This document shows positions 1 through 12,258 of a stretch of DNA of 64,000 nucleotides, piece by piece; position 1 is the first letter of the stretch, and every line of letters starts with the position of its first letter. The DNA comes from Trema orientale (Eukaryota; Streptophyta; Magnoliopsida; Rosales; Cannabaceae). The stretch is taken from contig JXTC01000101.1 of assembly GCA_002914845.1 (NCBI GenBank), forward strand, positions 750,217 to 814,216, given 5' to 3'. Both the position numbers and the translations under genes were made by a program. The notes under the pieces were generated by a model. That model had not been told where the DNA came from and ran no database searches. It was given only the letters and a program-made list of their open reading frames with translations.

Positions 1-3000
1 AAATCCGGGATTTTTCTTTAATTACCATAAAAAATCAAATTTTCTCGAGAAAATTTGACATATTCCCATTTGTCTTCCGAACTAGCTAGAGTCTCCAACT
101 ATATCCTTCTTTTTTTCCTTTTCTTCTTTTTCTTCCAATAACATTTTTTGCTATCAATTTCTCATTGTTTTGAGGTCCATCGATCGTTTCATCAGTCAAG
201 TTTATGAATCGTTTCTTAATAAGAGATTCTAGAATTTGTCAAAAAGGGCCAATATTCTATATAACGTATTCACCAACTCTACAATATATATATATATATA
301 TATATTGGACAAATTAATATGTTACATGCTGGCTAAATTTTATAGAGGGATCAGTCCTTGAAAAGGACTGCATCGAATGTTATGTATGCATATTAGTGTT
401 ATATTTATATATATAAATGTGCATACATGATATACAGGGAATATTCCTTCCTCGTTTATAGATATTAAGTTTTTGGTGCATCCTTGGTATGCGCTTTATT
501 TATTGATAATGGGTTTGATGCTTTAGGTTACTATCATCTTTGTTTGATCCTTTGTCGATTACTGTTGTTAGATTCATTACTGTTCGTTGGGAAAAAGAGG
601 TTGAGGAAGATTCTTAATTTCTTATGCACTCTTATGTATGTGCATGAGCTCGTATATGAGCTCGTATATATGGGATACTAGAAACTAAAGTGCATGTATA
701 TAATACACATACAGTAATGATATATATAGTTAAATACAGAGTTATTTAAATTGCCACATAACTACATTTCACTATTTTTCTCTTTGCTATATGTAACTTA
801 TGGAACTAATTATATGTTTGATACATATATACACCTATAAAAGCATATATGTGGCTATAAAACGCATTGAAGTAGGCAGCTAGTTGGGCTCTCATGAATA
901 CATATAACATGTACATCTGTGTGGGAATGAAAGATTGGAGGGAAAAGGCTGCAATAATGAAGTACCACTTGTCTGGAGCGAACAGACAAAGGGATCTTGA
1001 TGAGCTCTTATATATTGATGATCCTCTTACTGACTTCCACACATAGATGTGTATATATGCATTAGAGAGAGAAAGAAAGAGTGAGAGAGAGAGAGAGAGG
1101 TACACAGGACTACTATACAGGGTTACAGTGGGCGGGGGAGTAAGCTGTGTGTTTCTCTCTTTGGACTGCTACATTAAATACCATTGTTTGCTAGTGATTT
1201 GTACGCAAGAGAGATGCCATTTCCGCCTCTGTCAATGTATATATATACATATTAAGTAACATTGGGTATATATGTACACTTTCAAATGATGCAACTTATA
1301 CGAGAGTACGTACGTATGATACTAATTAATTGATTTATTTTATTATAAATATTGATTGATGTTGGAACATATTAATTTAAAGATAATTAATTCTATGCTA
1401 ATTAATTGGTTATCTATATATATTACTTTTGTTTTAGTCATTATTGAAATAAATAATTAAGATCAGTAAATATAATTAATCAATTACGTGTATAATTGGC
1501 TGCTAGCTTTGTGGGTGGAACTTATGTTCATGTAAAGTAATTTCAAAGTAGAAAAGAGGATTGTATAAGGCGCACGTGCGTGGGGTACAGGGGGAGGCAG
1601 TAGTACAGATGGGGACAAAAAGAGAAGAAAGGATTGCTTGTGTAAATCATGGATCATTTCTGAATCTGAGAGCCCACACAGTAGCTTTTAGGCATAGGGT
1701 ACTGCTGCCATTGGCAAATAGAGAGAGAGAGAGAGAGAGAGAGAGATCCATATGGGTTTCCAGCAAGCAAGAAATTTAAGTCGATCCAGCTGCATTGATT
1801 GCATCACCTCACCTACGGACGAACAGTCAAATATTCATATATACATATACTCATGCCTTTCTTCTTTTAGCTTTGCATACGTATATATATATATATATAA
1901 ACATATAGATGATCTTCAATTAATTAATAGTATCTTTTTCCTTTTTCACTTTCATTTTCACTAGGACAAATATCCTTTTATGTATATAACTCAAACAGGG
2001 CAGCATCAGCTGCCAACGTAGCTCTGTTCACATTTAATATATTGCACCACTTTTTCACTGCCTTAATTTGATTCCCGACAGCCCTCTACTATTCTCCTAT
2101 TCAACGCGGTAAGGCGCTAATAAGTCGTCAATATTCTTTTCTACTAGCTTTAGTACTTGTTAAGATAATTTCTCCGAAAAATATAATGAAAGAGAAAACA
2201 TTATTATATGTTATTGAATGTTAGATATGTACATGTCATGTTGTACTCTATCATCGATGATCTTATCTGCTATAATACATAGTAGTAGTAGTAGTACAGT
2301 AGTTCCCGGCCAAATAATCTCGTGAAAATTGAAATGAAAATGAAAAGCCACAGCCACAGCCACAGCCACAAGCCATGATGATGCGAATGACCTAGCGAAT
2401 CCAACAAAGAGAGACAAACAAGGAAAAACAGGTGTCAGCGCTAAGCGAAGAGTGGGGTTAAGTTATTGCAGCAGTGTAAAAGTAAAATATTCCCCATTTA
2501 AGGCTTTGCGTGTAATTTTTGTTGTTCTACTCAAGGCATACCCCTCTTCCCAAATATGAGTAAATAGCAATAATATATTGCTTAAAAGAAACTTCTCCTA
2601 GCTAAGCTACTCCATGTGAATCATACACTATACATTAGGTAAATGGATCTTTGATAGTTAGTTTTAACAAAATCCTTGTATTCTAAAATTGTTCACAAAA
2701 TAGTCTTTTATTTTTTTTTTTAATATTATAGAGTACAGTATTAAGTATAATCGAGTATGCATGGTTGAATAATAGGGAGAAAGACTACTTTATAAAGAAA
2801 TTAAAGTGACCAAAAGTGACCTTTTTGCAAGAGTATATAATAAATATATTTATTGCATACGTGTATCCAAACTATTTTATTCCCGATTCTTTCTCGCATC
2901 TCATTAACCATACATCCAATTTGTTTATTTATTATTTAGTAACCAGCTTTATAGATGCAAGTTAATGGGGATCAGGGGATGCAAATCATCTATCTGTTGA

Positions 3001-5000
3001 CTTTTTTTTTTTTTTACAAATTATCATATTTTGACATATTAACTAACAAATAAAATTTACATATTTTTTGACAGCTCTAATGAGTTGTGCCACCAAAAAA
3101 AAAAAAAGAATTGACAGAGAAATTAATGGTCAAAGGATTTGCTAATAATCAAGGTGTCACCATATGAGTTGGCCATAAAATTAAAATGGAATACCAGAAT
3201 TAAACACAAGATGCATATATTGTACATTTTTCTTGTTTAATTGATATGGCCCTTCCTCTCCTGAATATCTCAGTTGATTGAGCTAGAGGAAGAGGCGTAT
3301 ATATATATATATATATATATATTTTGTTGTCATTCCCATGGCCAGTACCATGCATTTTGTAAGAGTACTATATGCTCCATATATACATATATGTATATAT
3401 TTGAAATTATAAGTACTTAAGTAGATTTGGTCAAAATTGGATAAAATTAGCTTGAAACAGAAGAATGATCTCTCGATTGATGCTGAAACTCTGATTACCT
3501 GAAACTGCAAACACGCGAACGCAGAGAATTAACTAACAAACTGGTTCATTGGGGGACGATCTTGAGATCCAAGCTACACCTTTATATGTGTATATATATA
3601 TATATATATCCTTATTCCTTATGACAATAAATACAAATTCAATACATTGCCTGGAAAGATTCCTAGATGTTTGTCGAATCTTTTTTGCCTAGGCGGCTTT
3701 TTCTTCTTGTTCTTCTTCTTTTTTTTTTTCAGTTTTTATATTATATTCTGATAATCTCCTTTCTTAGATTTTTTTAACCAACAATATGTTATATATACAT
3801 TTATTTTATATTGAAAAATACATATATATTTTGAAATAGATCGGTTATGTAAAAGAGGAACGATTCTCATCGTTTCTCGCTCTGCAATTCCAAGTATATA
3901 AGGTTTTGTCAAACGAAGTGAAGATGATATTAATTTGAATACCAATGAATTCAAAGAATTAATGCTGATGTTAATTATAATGTCGTAATTAAATTAGTAC
4001 ACACATGATATATAGAGATATATATAGGACATATATGGTTGCCAATCCAGTAGGTATTTTTTTTTTTTTACTTATGTATAGATATTTTTTTTAGCCGTTG
4101 GATCATCATCTAATAATAATCCAATGACTATAATGATGTGTATAAAAAGATGTGTATTATTATTATTATTTTTTTATTTATTAATATAAAAAAATATATA
4201 ATAAATTTTAATCAAAACAATATAAAAAAAATTATTACTAGATTGGTGCCCGGAGATATATATATCTTATAAATCCGAATTATGTTAATATTGAAGTAGT
4301 GATCGCGAGGGCCGGGTTACTACTGAAGGGTTCAGCTAGCGTCTCCAGACAAATGAAAAATCAAAAAGGGAAAGCCATGCATGATTTGAGTTATCTAGGA
4401 TTTTTCAAAAGACGTCCCTTAATTAATAAATATTTCTAACGCATATATCCATCAGCATTCCATGTGCGCCACTTAGATGAAATTATTTGATTTAGATTCA
4501 CGAAGAAATTGATGACCTTAATTTCAAGTTGTACGTGTTCATCACTTAACTAGTTGTATATTTTGTACATTAATTTGATCATCCTCTATATATGGTAGTG
4601 TTCCAGTACTTATACTATTATGAAAAATACATTGGATTTACTAGGACTCATCCTAAGCCTAAACTATAATGCAGACATAAATAAATACGGACGGCATAAA
4701 ACAAATATTTGAAGATAACATAAGATCAGATAATAGTGTAGTTATGTGTCGATAGGTCTGTTTGGCTTTTATTATTAGTATTATTATAATTATTACTTAA
4801 TTTGAAATACGTACAAACAAATTAAAAAGAAAAAAAAAAACAACATATTTAAGGATAATAGATAATTATTAAATTGGCATTATATACGTTTACGGGGTTC
4901 CACCTGCAGGGAGAAAGGGGAGGAAGAGTAATAATAGTACGCGCTAACAACTGCAAGCACTTCAACTTTGGCGTGTGTGTGGCAGAGATGAGGCTGCGTC
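1..5000. other. Gene-free AT-rich flank upstream of the GRAS gene
   Basis: I see no convincing gene here. Open frames are short, start in low-complexity sequence and match no family I know. The stretch holds (TA)n runs (about 283-304 and 3298-3322), GA runs (about 1081-1099 and 1720-1747), a CCACAG repeat near 2349-2368 and poly(T)/poly(A) tracts. It probably contains distal regulatory sequence for the LAS-type gene downstream, but no specific site can be defended. Confidence 0.6.
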
Positions 5001-5002
5001 GA

Positions 5003-5594
5003 CATAAAAAGCTGCTTCTACCTCATCTAATATCTCATGATATATTACGTTAAAGCAAAGAAATATAAGCAAACATATCCAACACAAATCTCTCTCTCTC
5101 TACTCTCTACTCTCTACCTAGCTTTTCCAAGAGAATTAGATTTCTCGATTTGCTATTACTACTCATCCATGTATATATATACATATATACCTTCTACCTG
5201 TACATCTCTAAAACCTAATTTTCCCAAGTTTAACTAACTAGTGAGCTAGTGTTCTCCTCTAATTCCTTCGTATATTTATTATAATATATTTGCATATATA
5301 TATATGTATAGTAGGAGGAGATAGAGACAGGGACGCATACAAGCAGAGCACATCATAGAAATATCAGTGGGTGCCTTGCCTTCCATCCAATTGCAACTGT
5401 TTATGTTTTCCCCAAAATACATACATATATATATATGTGTGCATGCTTCGACTACATTCTGCTAGCTAGCATGGCATGTATATTAGTAATTATTTGACCA
5501 CATATATAGATGGGAATTAAGCTGAATAAGGTAGTAGTATTTACCATATATTAATCTGTTGTCGGGGAAAGATCACGACAATCAGCTGCAGATA
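5003..5594 (+). promoter_or_regulatory. Probable core promoter and 5' leader of the LAS-type GRAS gene
   Basis: A TATA-like ATAAAAAG lies at about 5003-5010, followed by a CT-rich stretch (about 5089-5115) typical of plant leaders. If transcription starts about 30 bases later, the leader is roughly 550 bases long and carries upstream ATGs. One is at 5037, opening a 66-codon frame that closes at 5237. The TATA and start site are inferred by eye only. Confidence 0.35.
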
Positions 5595-6971
5595 ATGCTG
5601 ATGGGGTCTTTCAATTCTTCCCATCACGAGCAGCGTCAAGTAGGTCAAGGAGAAGAAGAAGAAGAAGAAGAAGAAGGGCAAGAAGAAGATCAGCATGAGC
5701 AGGCCGCTGCCGCCCCCTCAGATCTGGAAATATACCATCACCAGTACCACCAGCAACAGCAACAGCAGGTTCAGGCGTCCCATCCTCAGGTCTTTCCGGC
5801 CGCGGCGGCGTCTCCGCCAATTAATGCAATTCACATGCGTCAATTGGTGATTAGGTGTTCAGAGCTGATGTCTCAGTCGGATTTGGTTGGTGCGCACCGC
5901 CTGATGTCGGTGTTGTCGGCCAACTCTTCATCCTACGGAGACTCCGTGGAGAGGTTGCTTCACCAGTTGACAAGAGCCCTCTTCCGCCGCCTCCACCTCA
6001 TGCAGCAGCACCACCACCAGAGTAGCAGTAGCATTATTAGCGTCAGCAATAATATTACTGATCAGGACTATGATAATCATGATGTGCAAGCTCTCCATTC
6101 CTGCTATCTAACCCTAAACCAGATTACCCCATTCATAAGATTCTGCCATCTCACAGCCAACCAAGCAATCTTGGAAGTCATAGACGAGACCCACCACCAG
6201 GCCCTCCACATCCTCGACTTCGACATCATGCACGGACTCCAATGGCCGCCCTTTATGCAGGCCCTGATAGAGCGCCACCCCACGCTCCGCCTCCGCATCA
6301 CTGCCACCGGCACCGACTTATCCCTTCTCCGCCGCACAGGCGACCGCCTCTTGAGATTCGCACAGTCTCTCGGCCTCCGCTTCCAGTTCCATCCGCTGCT
6401 TCTCCCGGCCGCTCCTCATGACCGTGATCATCTGCTCATAAACAGTATTAACATTAACATTCCCTCCACCCTAGAGCCCGACGAAGCCCTGGCCGTCAAC
6501 TGTGCCCTCTACCTCCACAGGCTCCTCAAGGACGACGATGACGACTGCATCCGGTACTTCCTCCGCAGCATCAAGGCCCTCAATCCTAGAGTGGTGACCA
6601 TAGCTGAGCGAGAGGCGAACCACACCTTGGCCGACGTCTTGGATCACTACACGGCCATCTTCGACTCCCTAGAGGCCACTCTGCCCCCCAACAGCAGGGA
6701 GCGCCTGGCGGTGGAGCAGGTATGGTTGGGAAGGGAGATCATGGAGGTGGTGGGATCAGAGCACATGGTCAGGAGGTACGAGTGGTGGCAGGTCATGCTT
6801 CGCAGCTGCGGCTTCTCCAATGTGCCGTTGAGCCCTTTTGCTCTTTCTCAAGCCAAGCTCCTCCTCAGGCTTCATTATCCTTCCGAGGGCTACCAGCTCC
6901 ACATTCTTAACGATTCTTTTTTTCTAGGTTGGCGGAATCGACCCCTTTTCTCGGTATCTTCATGGCATTAA
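5595..6971 (+). CDS. LAS: GRAS-family transcriptional regulator, LATERAL SUPPRESSOR (SCL18) type
   Basis: Single-exon gene for a 458-residue nuclear GRAS regulator. The frame extends to 5559 only through non-ATG codons (stop at 5535), so the first ATG is 5595. It gives a protein beginning ML.GSFNSS, like LAS of Arabidopsis and tomato. The N-terminus (residues 1-75) is low complexity: an eight-residue Glu run, His/Gln-rich stretches and a Gln run. The GRAS domain runs from about residue 81 to the end: leucine-rich region 1 with SANSSSYGDSVERL, the VHIID-type motif LHILDFDIMHGLQWP (about 204-218), leucine-rich region 2, the IAEREANH block, FDSLEATLPPNSRERL, and the terminal SAW segment ending LFSVSSWH. 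These blocks match LAS more closely than other GRAS clades. LAS promotes axillary meristem initiation; that role is from family knowledge. No intron is needed, as usual for the clade. Confidence 0.93.
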   Translation: MLMGSFNSSHHEQRQVGQGEEEEEEEEGQEEDQHEQAAAAPSDLEIYHHQYHQQQQQQVQASHPQVFPAAAASPPINAIHMRQLVIRCSELMSQSDLVGAHRLMSVLSANSSSYGDSVERLLHQLTRALFRRLHLMQQHHHQSSSSIISVSNNITDQDYDNHDVQALHSCYLTLNQITPFIRFCHLTANQAILEVIDETHHQALHILDFDIMHGLQWPPFMQALIERHPTLRLRITATGTDLSLLRRTGDRLLRFAQSLGLRFQFHPLLLPAAPHDRDHLLINSININIPSTLEPDEALAVNCALYLHRLLKDDDDDCIRYFLRSIKALNPRVVTIAEREANHTLADVLDHYTAIFDSLEATLPPNSRERLAVEQVWLGREIMEVVGSEHMVRRYEWWQVMLRSCGFSNVPLSPFALSQAKLLLRLHYPSEGYQLHILNDSFFLGWRNRPLFSVSSWH

Positions 6972-8716
6972 TTATAGCTACCTAGCTAGCTAATTATATA
7001 TATATTTCAGTGGTATCGATCCATTCTCTAATGATCATGACAAGACGATCGATAGATAATCAACTACTTATAATACATAAACATAATTCAATATCATCAT
7101 CCTTATTATTATGATTATTACTATTATAAGTAGATCATCAATCATGGTATCATCCTGCTTCCAGCTTCTTAATTATCTTGAGTCTTTAGCCGGCCCTCGT
7201 TAATTGTCTGTATCAGTTACTACCCTACCAAGGCTAATCCCTGGATACTTATATTTATCTATCTATTTATCTATCAAATCTCTACCAAAAACAAAAACAA
7301 AGACAGGGAATTAATAAAAGGCAAAAAAAATGTTAATGTCATTAATTAGCTAGTTTTGATCATTGTACTTATTATAATTCTCTCTCTCTCTCTCTCTCTC
7401 TCCCTCTATATAAATATATATATATATGTGTGTGCATATGTATGTTTTTTCTACTTATTTCGGCGATATTGTATATATAAAACCTACAATAATTACTGAA
7501 TACAAATATGGAGAAAGAAATTATATGATTGAAGAATCGAAATTCTGAGCGATCCAGCATTTAATTTCGTATATATACTAGCTATAAACAATACTAAGAG
7601 TAAGTACTGCATGAAATGAAGATGATGATGATGAGATGAGCAAATTAAGCAGTAAATCTGGACTACGTTGCATGCGCCTTGGCCGATCTGTAGCTAATTC
7701 TGAGAGAATAAGAACCTAGCTACCGGCTCCACCATTGCACCTACACAATTCTCACGGTTCTTTCTTGGCATGCTGAAACTGACGAATGGTATTATATTTT
7801 TCTACTTAATTTTGCTTAATTTGATTTTCTTATTTTTTGTCTTTTTATTTTAGTCATCTGAAGACAATGGCTCCACCTCGATCTTTTGGAAGGCATAATT
7901 TGCGAAGTGGATTATATCTTTTACTTTTTTACTTATAAATTAATTTATAGTTTACTTAAGCCAAAGTTTAAAGCGCCATATATATGGCTTCTAGAGGACG
8001 TTGTTTGTCTCCTCGTACGAACATTGATGCCTTTTTAATTTAATATATCTCTTCTATTCTTCTTCTTTTTGCTTTTTAAATACAAATATCACCCTTCTTG
8101 ATCGGCTGCTTAGCTTAATAATTTTTATTTATTCATAATGCAGACACTATCGATCCTTTTCTAAATTCATTATTAGTTAATTAATTTTCTCTCTCTTGCA
8201 AAAATAATGAATAAAAAAAGAAAAGAAACTAAGAAATGGATCATGGAGAAATAATTCATTAATTAATGAGGGCACTGATATCTTGTTCCCTAAAATTCCA
8301 TTGTCTGCTTCAATGGAAGGACGCATGAGGGTTCTTGTTTTTCGCACTAAGAAGTAGAGCCGTATATTCTGTTGCTGTCTTTTGATATTACACCATTTTT
8401 ATTACCCTAAATTATGCTTTATGTCCCCTCAACAAAAGCATCAAAGTTCTCAAAATAGAGCATTTCATGCTCACTTGCCTCCTCCACAACCATGCATTTG
8501 GAAATCCTCCGGCTTCCTGCTTGCTAGGGATGTTTCTTCTGTCTGTCCCTCGTTTTTAAGGACCACTATTAGTAATCACTCTTACTTGCTGTACTATATA
8601 TATATATATATATATGCTGTGTTGTGTGTTTTGTTTTTTATTATTATTACTATTATATAATCTTAATCCTAAACATGATCAATCTTCTCCCAACATGTTC
8701 TCTCTTTTTCTCTTTT

Positions 8717-8718
<2 letters not shown>

Positions 8719-8768
<50 letters not shown>
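8719..8768. repeat. (TA)n microsatellite
   Basis: An uninterrupted run of about 25 AT dinucleotides. Open frames across it (Tyr-Ile repeats) are artefacts. Confidence 0.95.
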
Positions 8769-8772
<4 letters not shown>

Positions 8773-9545
8773 ACAAATCAAATGGATACATATTATATAT
8801 AAACTTTTTGTCCTTGTCTCTAAGTGCGTGATAAGATTATAAATTACACTTGATTTAGAGAGAGAGTTGATCAATATATTAATATTGTTAATGGGGAGAT
8901 CAGCGCGCTTTGTCCAAAACTTAAACAAGTGTTTATCATAGACATGGCCTTTTCTTTATTAATTATGAGAAATTGCCTAAGCTAGCTAGCTAGCTAGGGT
9001 GCTCTCTAGCTTTCCACCTTCAACGGTGAAACCAATTAAGCGGATTGAAAATGCTAGTATATATGAACTTATACATATATATACACGCTTGGCCGTTCTG
9101 TGATGTGTGATCTATCTAGTGGAAAGTAAGCTAGTTGTGACTCGTGAGGGTATAGAGATCAAGTATAATATAATATATACGTACACAAAAGAATCGCCAG
9201 ATGTGCAAGCCAGTGCCACGATCACGAACAAGATCGAATATGAGCTTAATTTTAGGTTATAAACTGTGTAATTTCAATCTGACACTGATAAGATGGTCAC
9301 AAGGCATGGCATATGGCGAAGCTTACCTTAGCTATAGCTTAGCTTGCGTGTTGGGAGTTATATATGTATGACTGATCGATCCATCATGCTAGCTAGGGTT
9401 GGTGCACGCATATATGGCATTGACAGACATCCATCTATCCCAACCACTCATACGCAACCTCTTGCCCATCTGTGTCTCTTAATTATGTTGATGTATCAAA
9501 CCCAATTTCTCTCTTTTTACAGTTCTTTCTTAATTTTTGTGACAT

Positions 9546-9550
<5 letters not shown>

Positions 9551-9580
<30 letters not shown>
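9551..9580. repeat. (TA)n microsatellite
   Basis: Uninterrupted run of about 15 AT dinucleotides in the gene-free DNA downstream of the GRAS gene. Confidence 0.95.
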
Positions 9581-9582
<2 letters not shown>

Positions 9583-9710
9583 AGAATAATGCCAAAAAAA
9601 AATCATATATATATATAGAAAATTCTAGAGATAAAAAAAAATGGAAAAAAACAATTATACTAAATTTTTAATACCGTCAAATATTATTATATTTATTTGT
9701 AATAAATTCT

Positions 9711-9776
9711 AATACACTAATTTAAATAATGACAACTTCTAATTTAAATACACTAATTTAAATAATGACAATTTTT
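9711..9776. repeat. 36-bp tandem duplication, nearly two copies
   Basis: The unit beginning AATACACTAATTTAAATAAT starts at 9711 and again at 9747. AT-rich noncoding DNA with no sign of function. Confidence 0.8.
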
Positions 9777-12258
9777 ATATAAAAATATATATTTTGCGAA
9801 GATGATTACATAGACTCTAGATTACTTTTACTAATTCACAATAAAATGAGTGGAAAAGAAATAAAAGAGACGACAAAAATAAGTAGAGAATGCTAGTATT
9901 CATTTTCATACGTGACTAATTTGTAGTAAATACCTTACGAATTAATAAACATACATAATGATTACCAGAAGAATGCATCCAAAAAAGGAATTATGATATT
10001 GATGGCAAGGAGATTTACATGGGTGTTGAGGTGAGTTGAGGGATTTCAACTTTAATTAAGCCTGTGAATATATGATTAATTAAAGATTGCATATAACTAA
10101 AAAGAAATAACTGCCGGAGCCGCTACTGTTTCATTATGGTTGCCACTCTTTATATTACTTGATCATGGTAACCCCCAGTAATCAAATTCATTTGCTGCTA
10201 TATATATATTGCGATATATATTGCGCATGTACATTATAGTACTCTTTTTTATAGTGTTCTATCATTATGCAGATAAACCACTAGAGAAAATGCAAATTCA
10301 TGGTGTTAGTGGGTGTATTCCTTACTGTAATATGAAAGAAAATGCAAATTAAAATATCACCATTATGACTACTGGTAATTTTTCGACTAAACAAACTGTC
10401 GTACATATATGTATATATGTATATTATAACCAGTCAAATCTTCCCCAATTAACAATCCTAGAGATTCCTAGTTACTAGTGGCGGTCGGCAATTGAGTCAG
10501 TTCAGTGGAAAATGTAAGGACAAGCACTCTTTGTCTATTTAGAGCATTTGATTTATAGACCCGGCAACTGCAATTAATTAAGTTTAAGTTGATGTGGCTA
10601 GCTAGGGTGTTACTTCACTCATGTGTTAAATATATATATATATATGTGTGTGTGTGTGCACATAATATTTATTCATGACCCGTGATCATCGCTGCAACTG
10701 ATCCTGAGATAGTTTTAATTAAAGAAAATGACAGAAAAGAAAGTGGTCAATTAGTAGGCAACAACCGAATAAAGAAAATTATAAGCGGCGAAGTGTGTAT
10801 ATGTATATAATAAAATAATGCATGAACGGATGATGGTAGATTTTTATTATTATTTTTTTATTTGAGAAGTGATCATAATTGAAGACGTTAACATATCCAT
10901 AAGCCTCGTCATCGTATGATTGCAACTATTGAAGCTGATCAGAGGATGAATGGTGGTGAGATTCTCCTCAGTTCTGCAAACTGAGAGAGAGAAAGAGAGA
11001 GAGAGAGAGTTGTAGCTAGCTCTAAGGAGGGATAGTGACAATGATGTGTATATGCATCATGCATGGTATGATTGAAAGAGACGAGAAACAGCTAGCTGGG
11101 TAAGAAGCCGGGACACCAAAATTTTATAACTCTTCTTCGTAGCAAAAGAATTATTTTAAAAAGACACACGTACCACGACACACACTGTCGACAGGATTCT
11201 CCTATTGATATTGTCATTATTATTTATTACTACTATTCTCCAATGTAGCACGTAAGATGCTACAAGGTCAATAATATATATATACACACACGCACACACA
11301 GAGAGAGTATTATGAGGTAAATACTAAATACTAAACAACTAGGAGTGAGTGAGTTTGGCTGCCAGGAACACTATAAAGATAGGTGCAATGCTTAACGTGG
11401 CCGTGCCCAACAAGTAAAAGGTCTTACGTTAGTCGATTCTGATCTGCAACTTTTCCCTACTCTATATAGTATGGTATATACACTCACAAATCACCAACCC
11501 AATTGATGATTGATAAAGGCTGTCTTGCGCGTGATTGGGATCCAAAATACAAGTGATGGGGAGATGAAATATACTTTTCGCATGTGGTAGTAGGAACCTA
11601 ATAGGTTAAACTCTTTCGTTTTTTTTTTTTTTCCTCCCCTTGTAAAAGATCATTCCGTTCTGTCCCTACCCTTAGAAGACTTGTCCAAAAGACAAGTGTT
11701 TCTTCCCCTTTAAAAAGCAAGTGTCTAGAGGTTTGGAAGCATGATTTTAAATTTGGTGGTCCGTCTTGAAGTTGTCGTCCAAATCCTGGTTATATATGGG
11801 GACAATTTCCATTTCATTCAGTAATGGTAGTAGCGCTTAAAATGTAATCCACATTAGTTACATATCAACCAATGCCGACATACTTTAACTGAGTAGTGAG
11901 CACCACGTGCATCATCAGATACAACATTTTGTCCAGAAAGAAAATAAACTAGTATGTGTTGTATTATGACTATCAGACTCATATTTGAGGGACCATCCTT
12001 ATTTGACTTCTGCTTGCTTGCTTGTATATTCTAGTTATTGGTTTCAGTTTTCAACTTAGCTAGTTCCAACTTCAAACAGCCACATCCCTTGCGCTCCCTC
12101 TCAAATCTTCCAAACATTGGGGACCATCTCCTCTGAGATCCAAATACAGCAAAATCACGGAACCTAATGCTTAATCCAGTCCATTTGTCAATGAAACAAA
12201 CTATTCTGGTCCACTGCCCCCCAATAGAAACAGAAATATCTTAGTATGCACCATAATA

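Larger units (their letters stand above)
6972..12258. other. Gene-free region between the GRAS gene and PEX5
   Basis: About 5.3 kb without a supportable coding frame. It contains the 3' UTR of the GRAS gene, a GA/CT run at 7380-7401, the two longest TA microsatellites of the window (8719-8768 and 9551-9580), a 36-bp tandem duplication (9711-9776) and, at its right end, the 3' UTR of PEX5, which is transcribed leftwards. In Arabidopsis, LAS expression depends on a conserved enhancer 3' of the gene, so regulatory sequence is plausible here, but no element can be named from the sequence alone. Confidence 0.6.

Noticed and set aside
5559..5594. Longer N-terminus for the GRAS protein
   Set aside because: The extension starts at TTG and has no ATG before the upstream stop at 5535. 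The ATG at 5595 gives the family start.
8624..8928. Open frames across the (TA)n tract
   Set aside because: They are composed of Tyr-Ile repeats from the microsatellite, on both strands.
11012..11040. Sequence resembling mature miR390 (AAGGAGGGATAGTGACA)
   Set aside because: Too many mismatches to miR390 and no facing star sequence or hairpin nearby.
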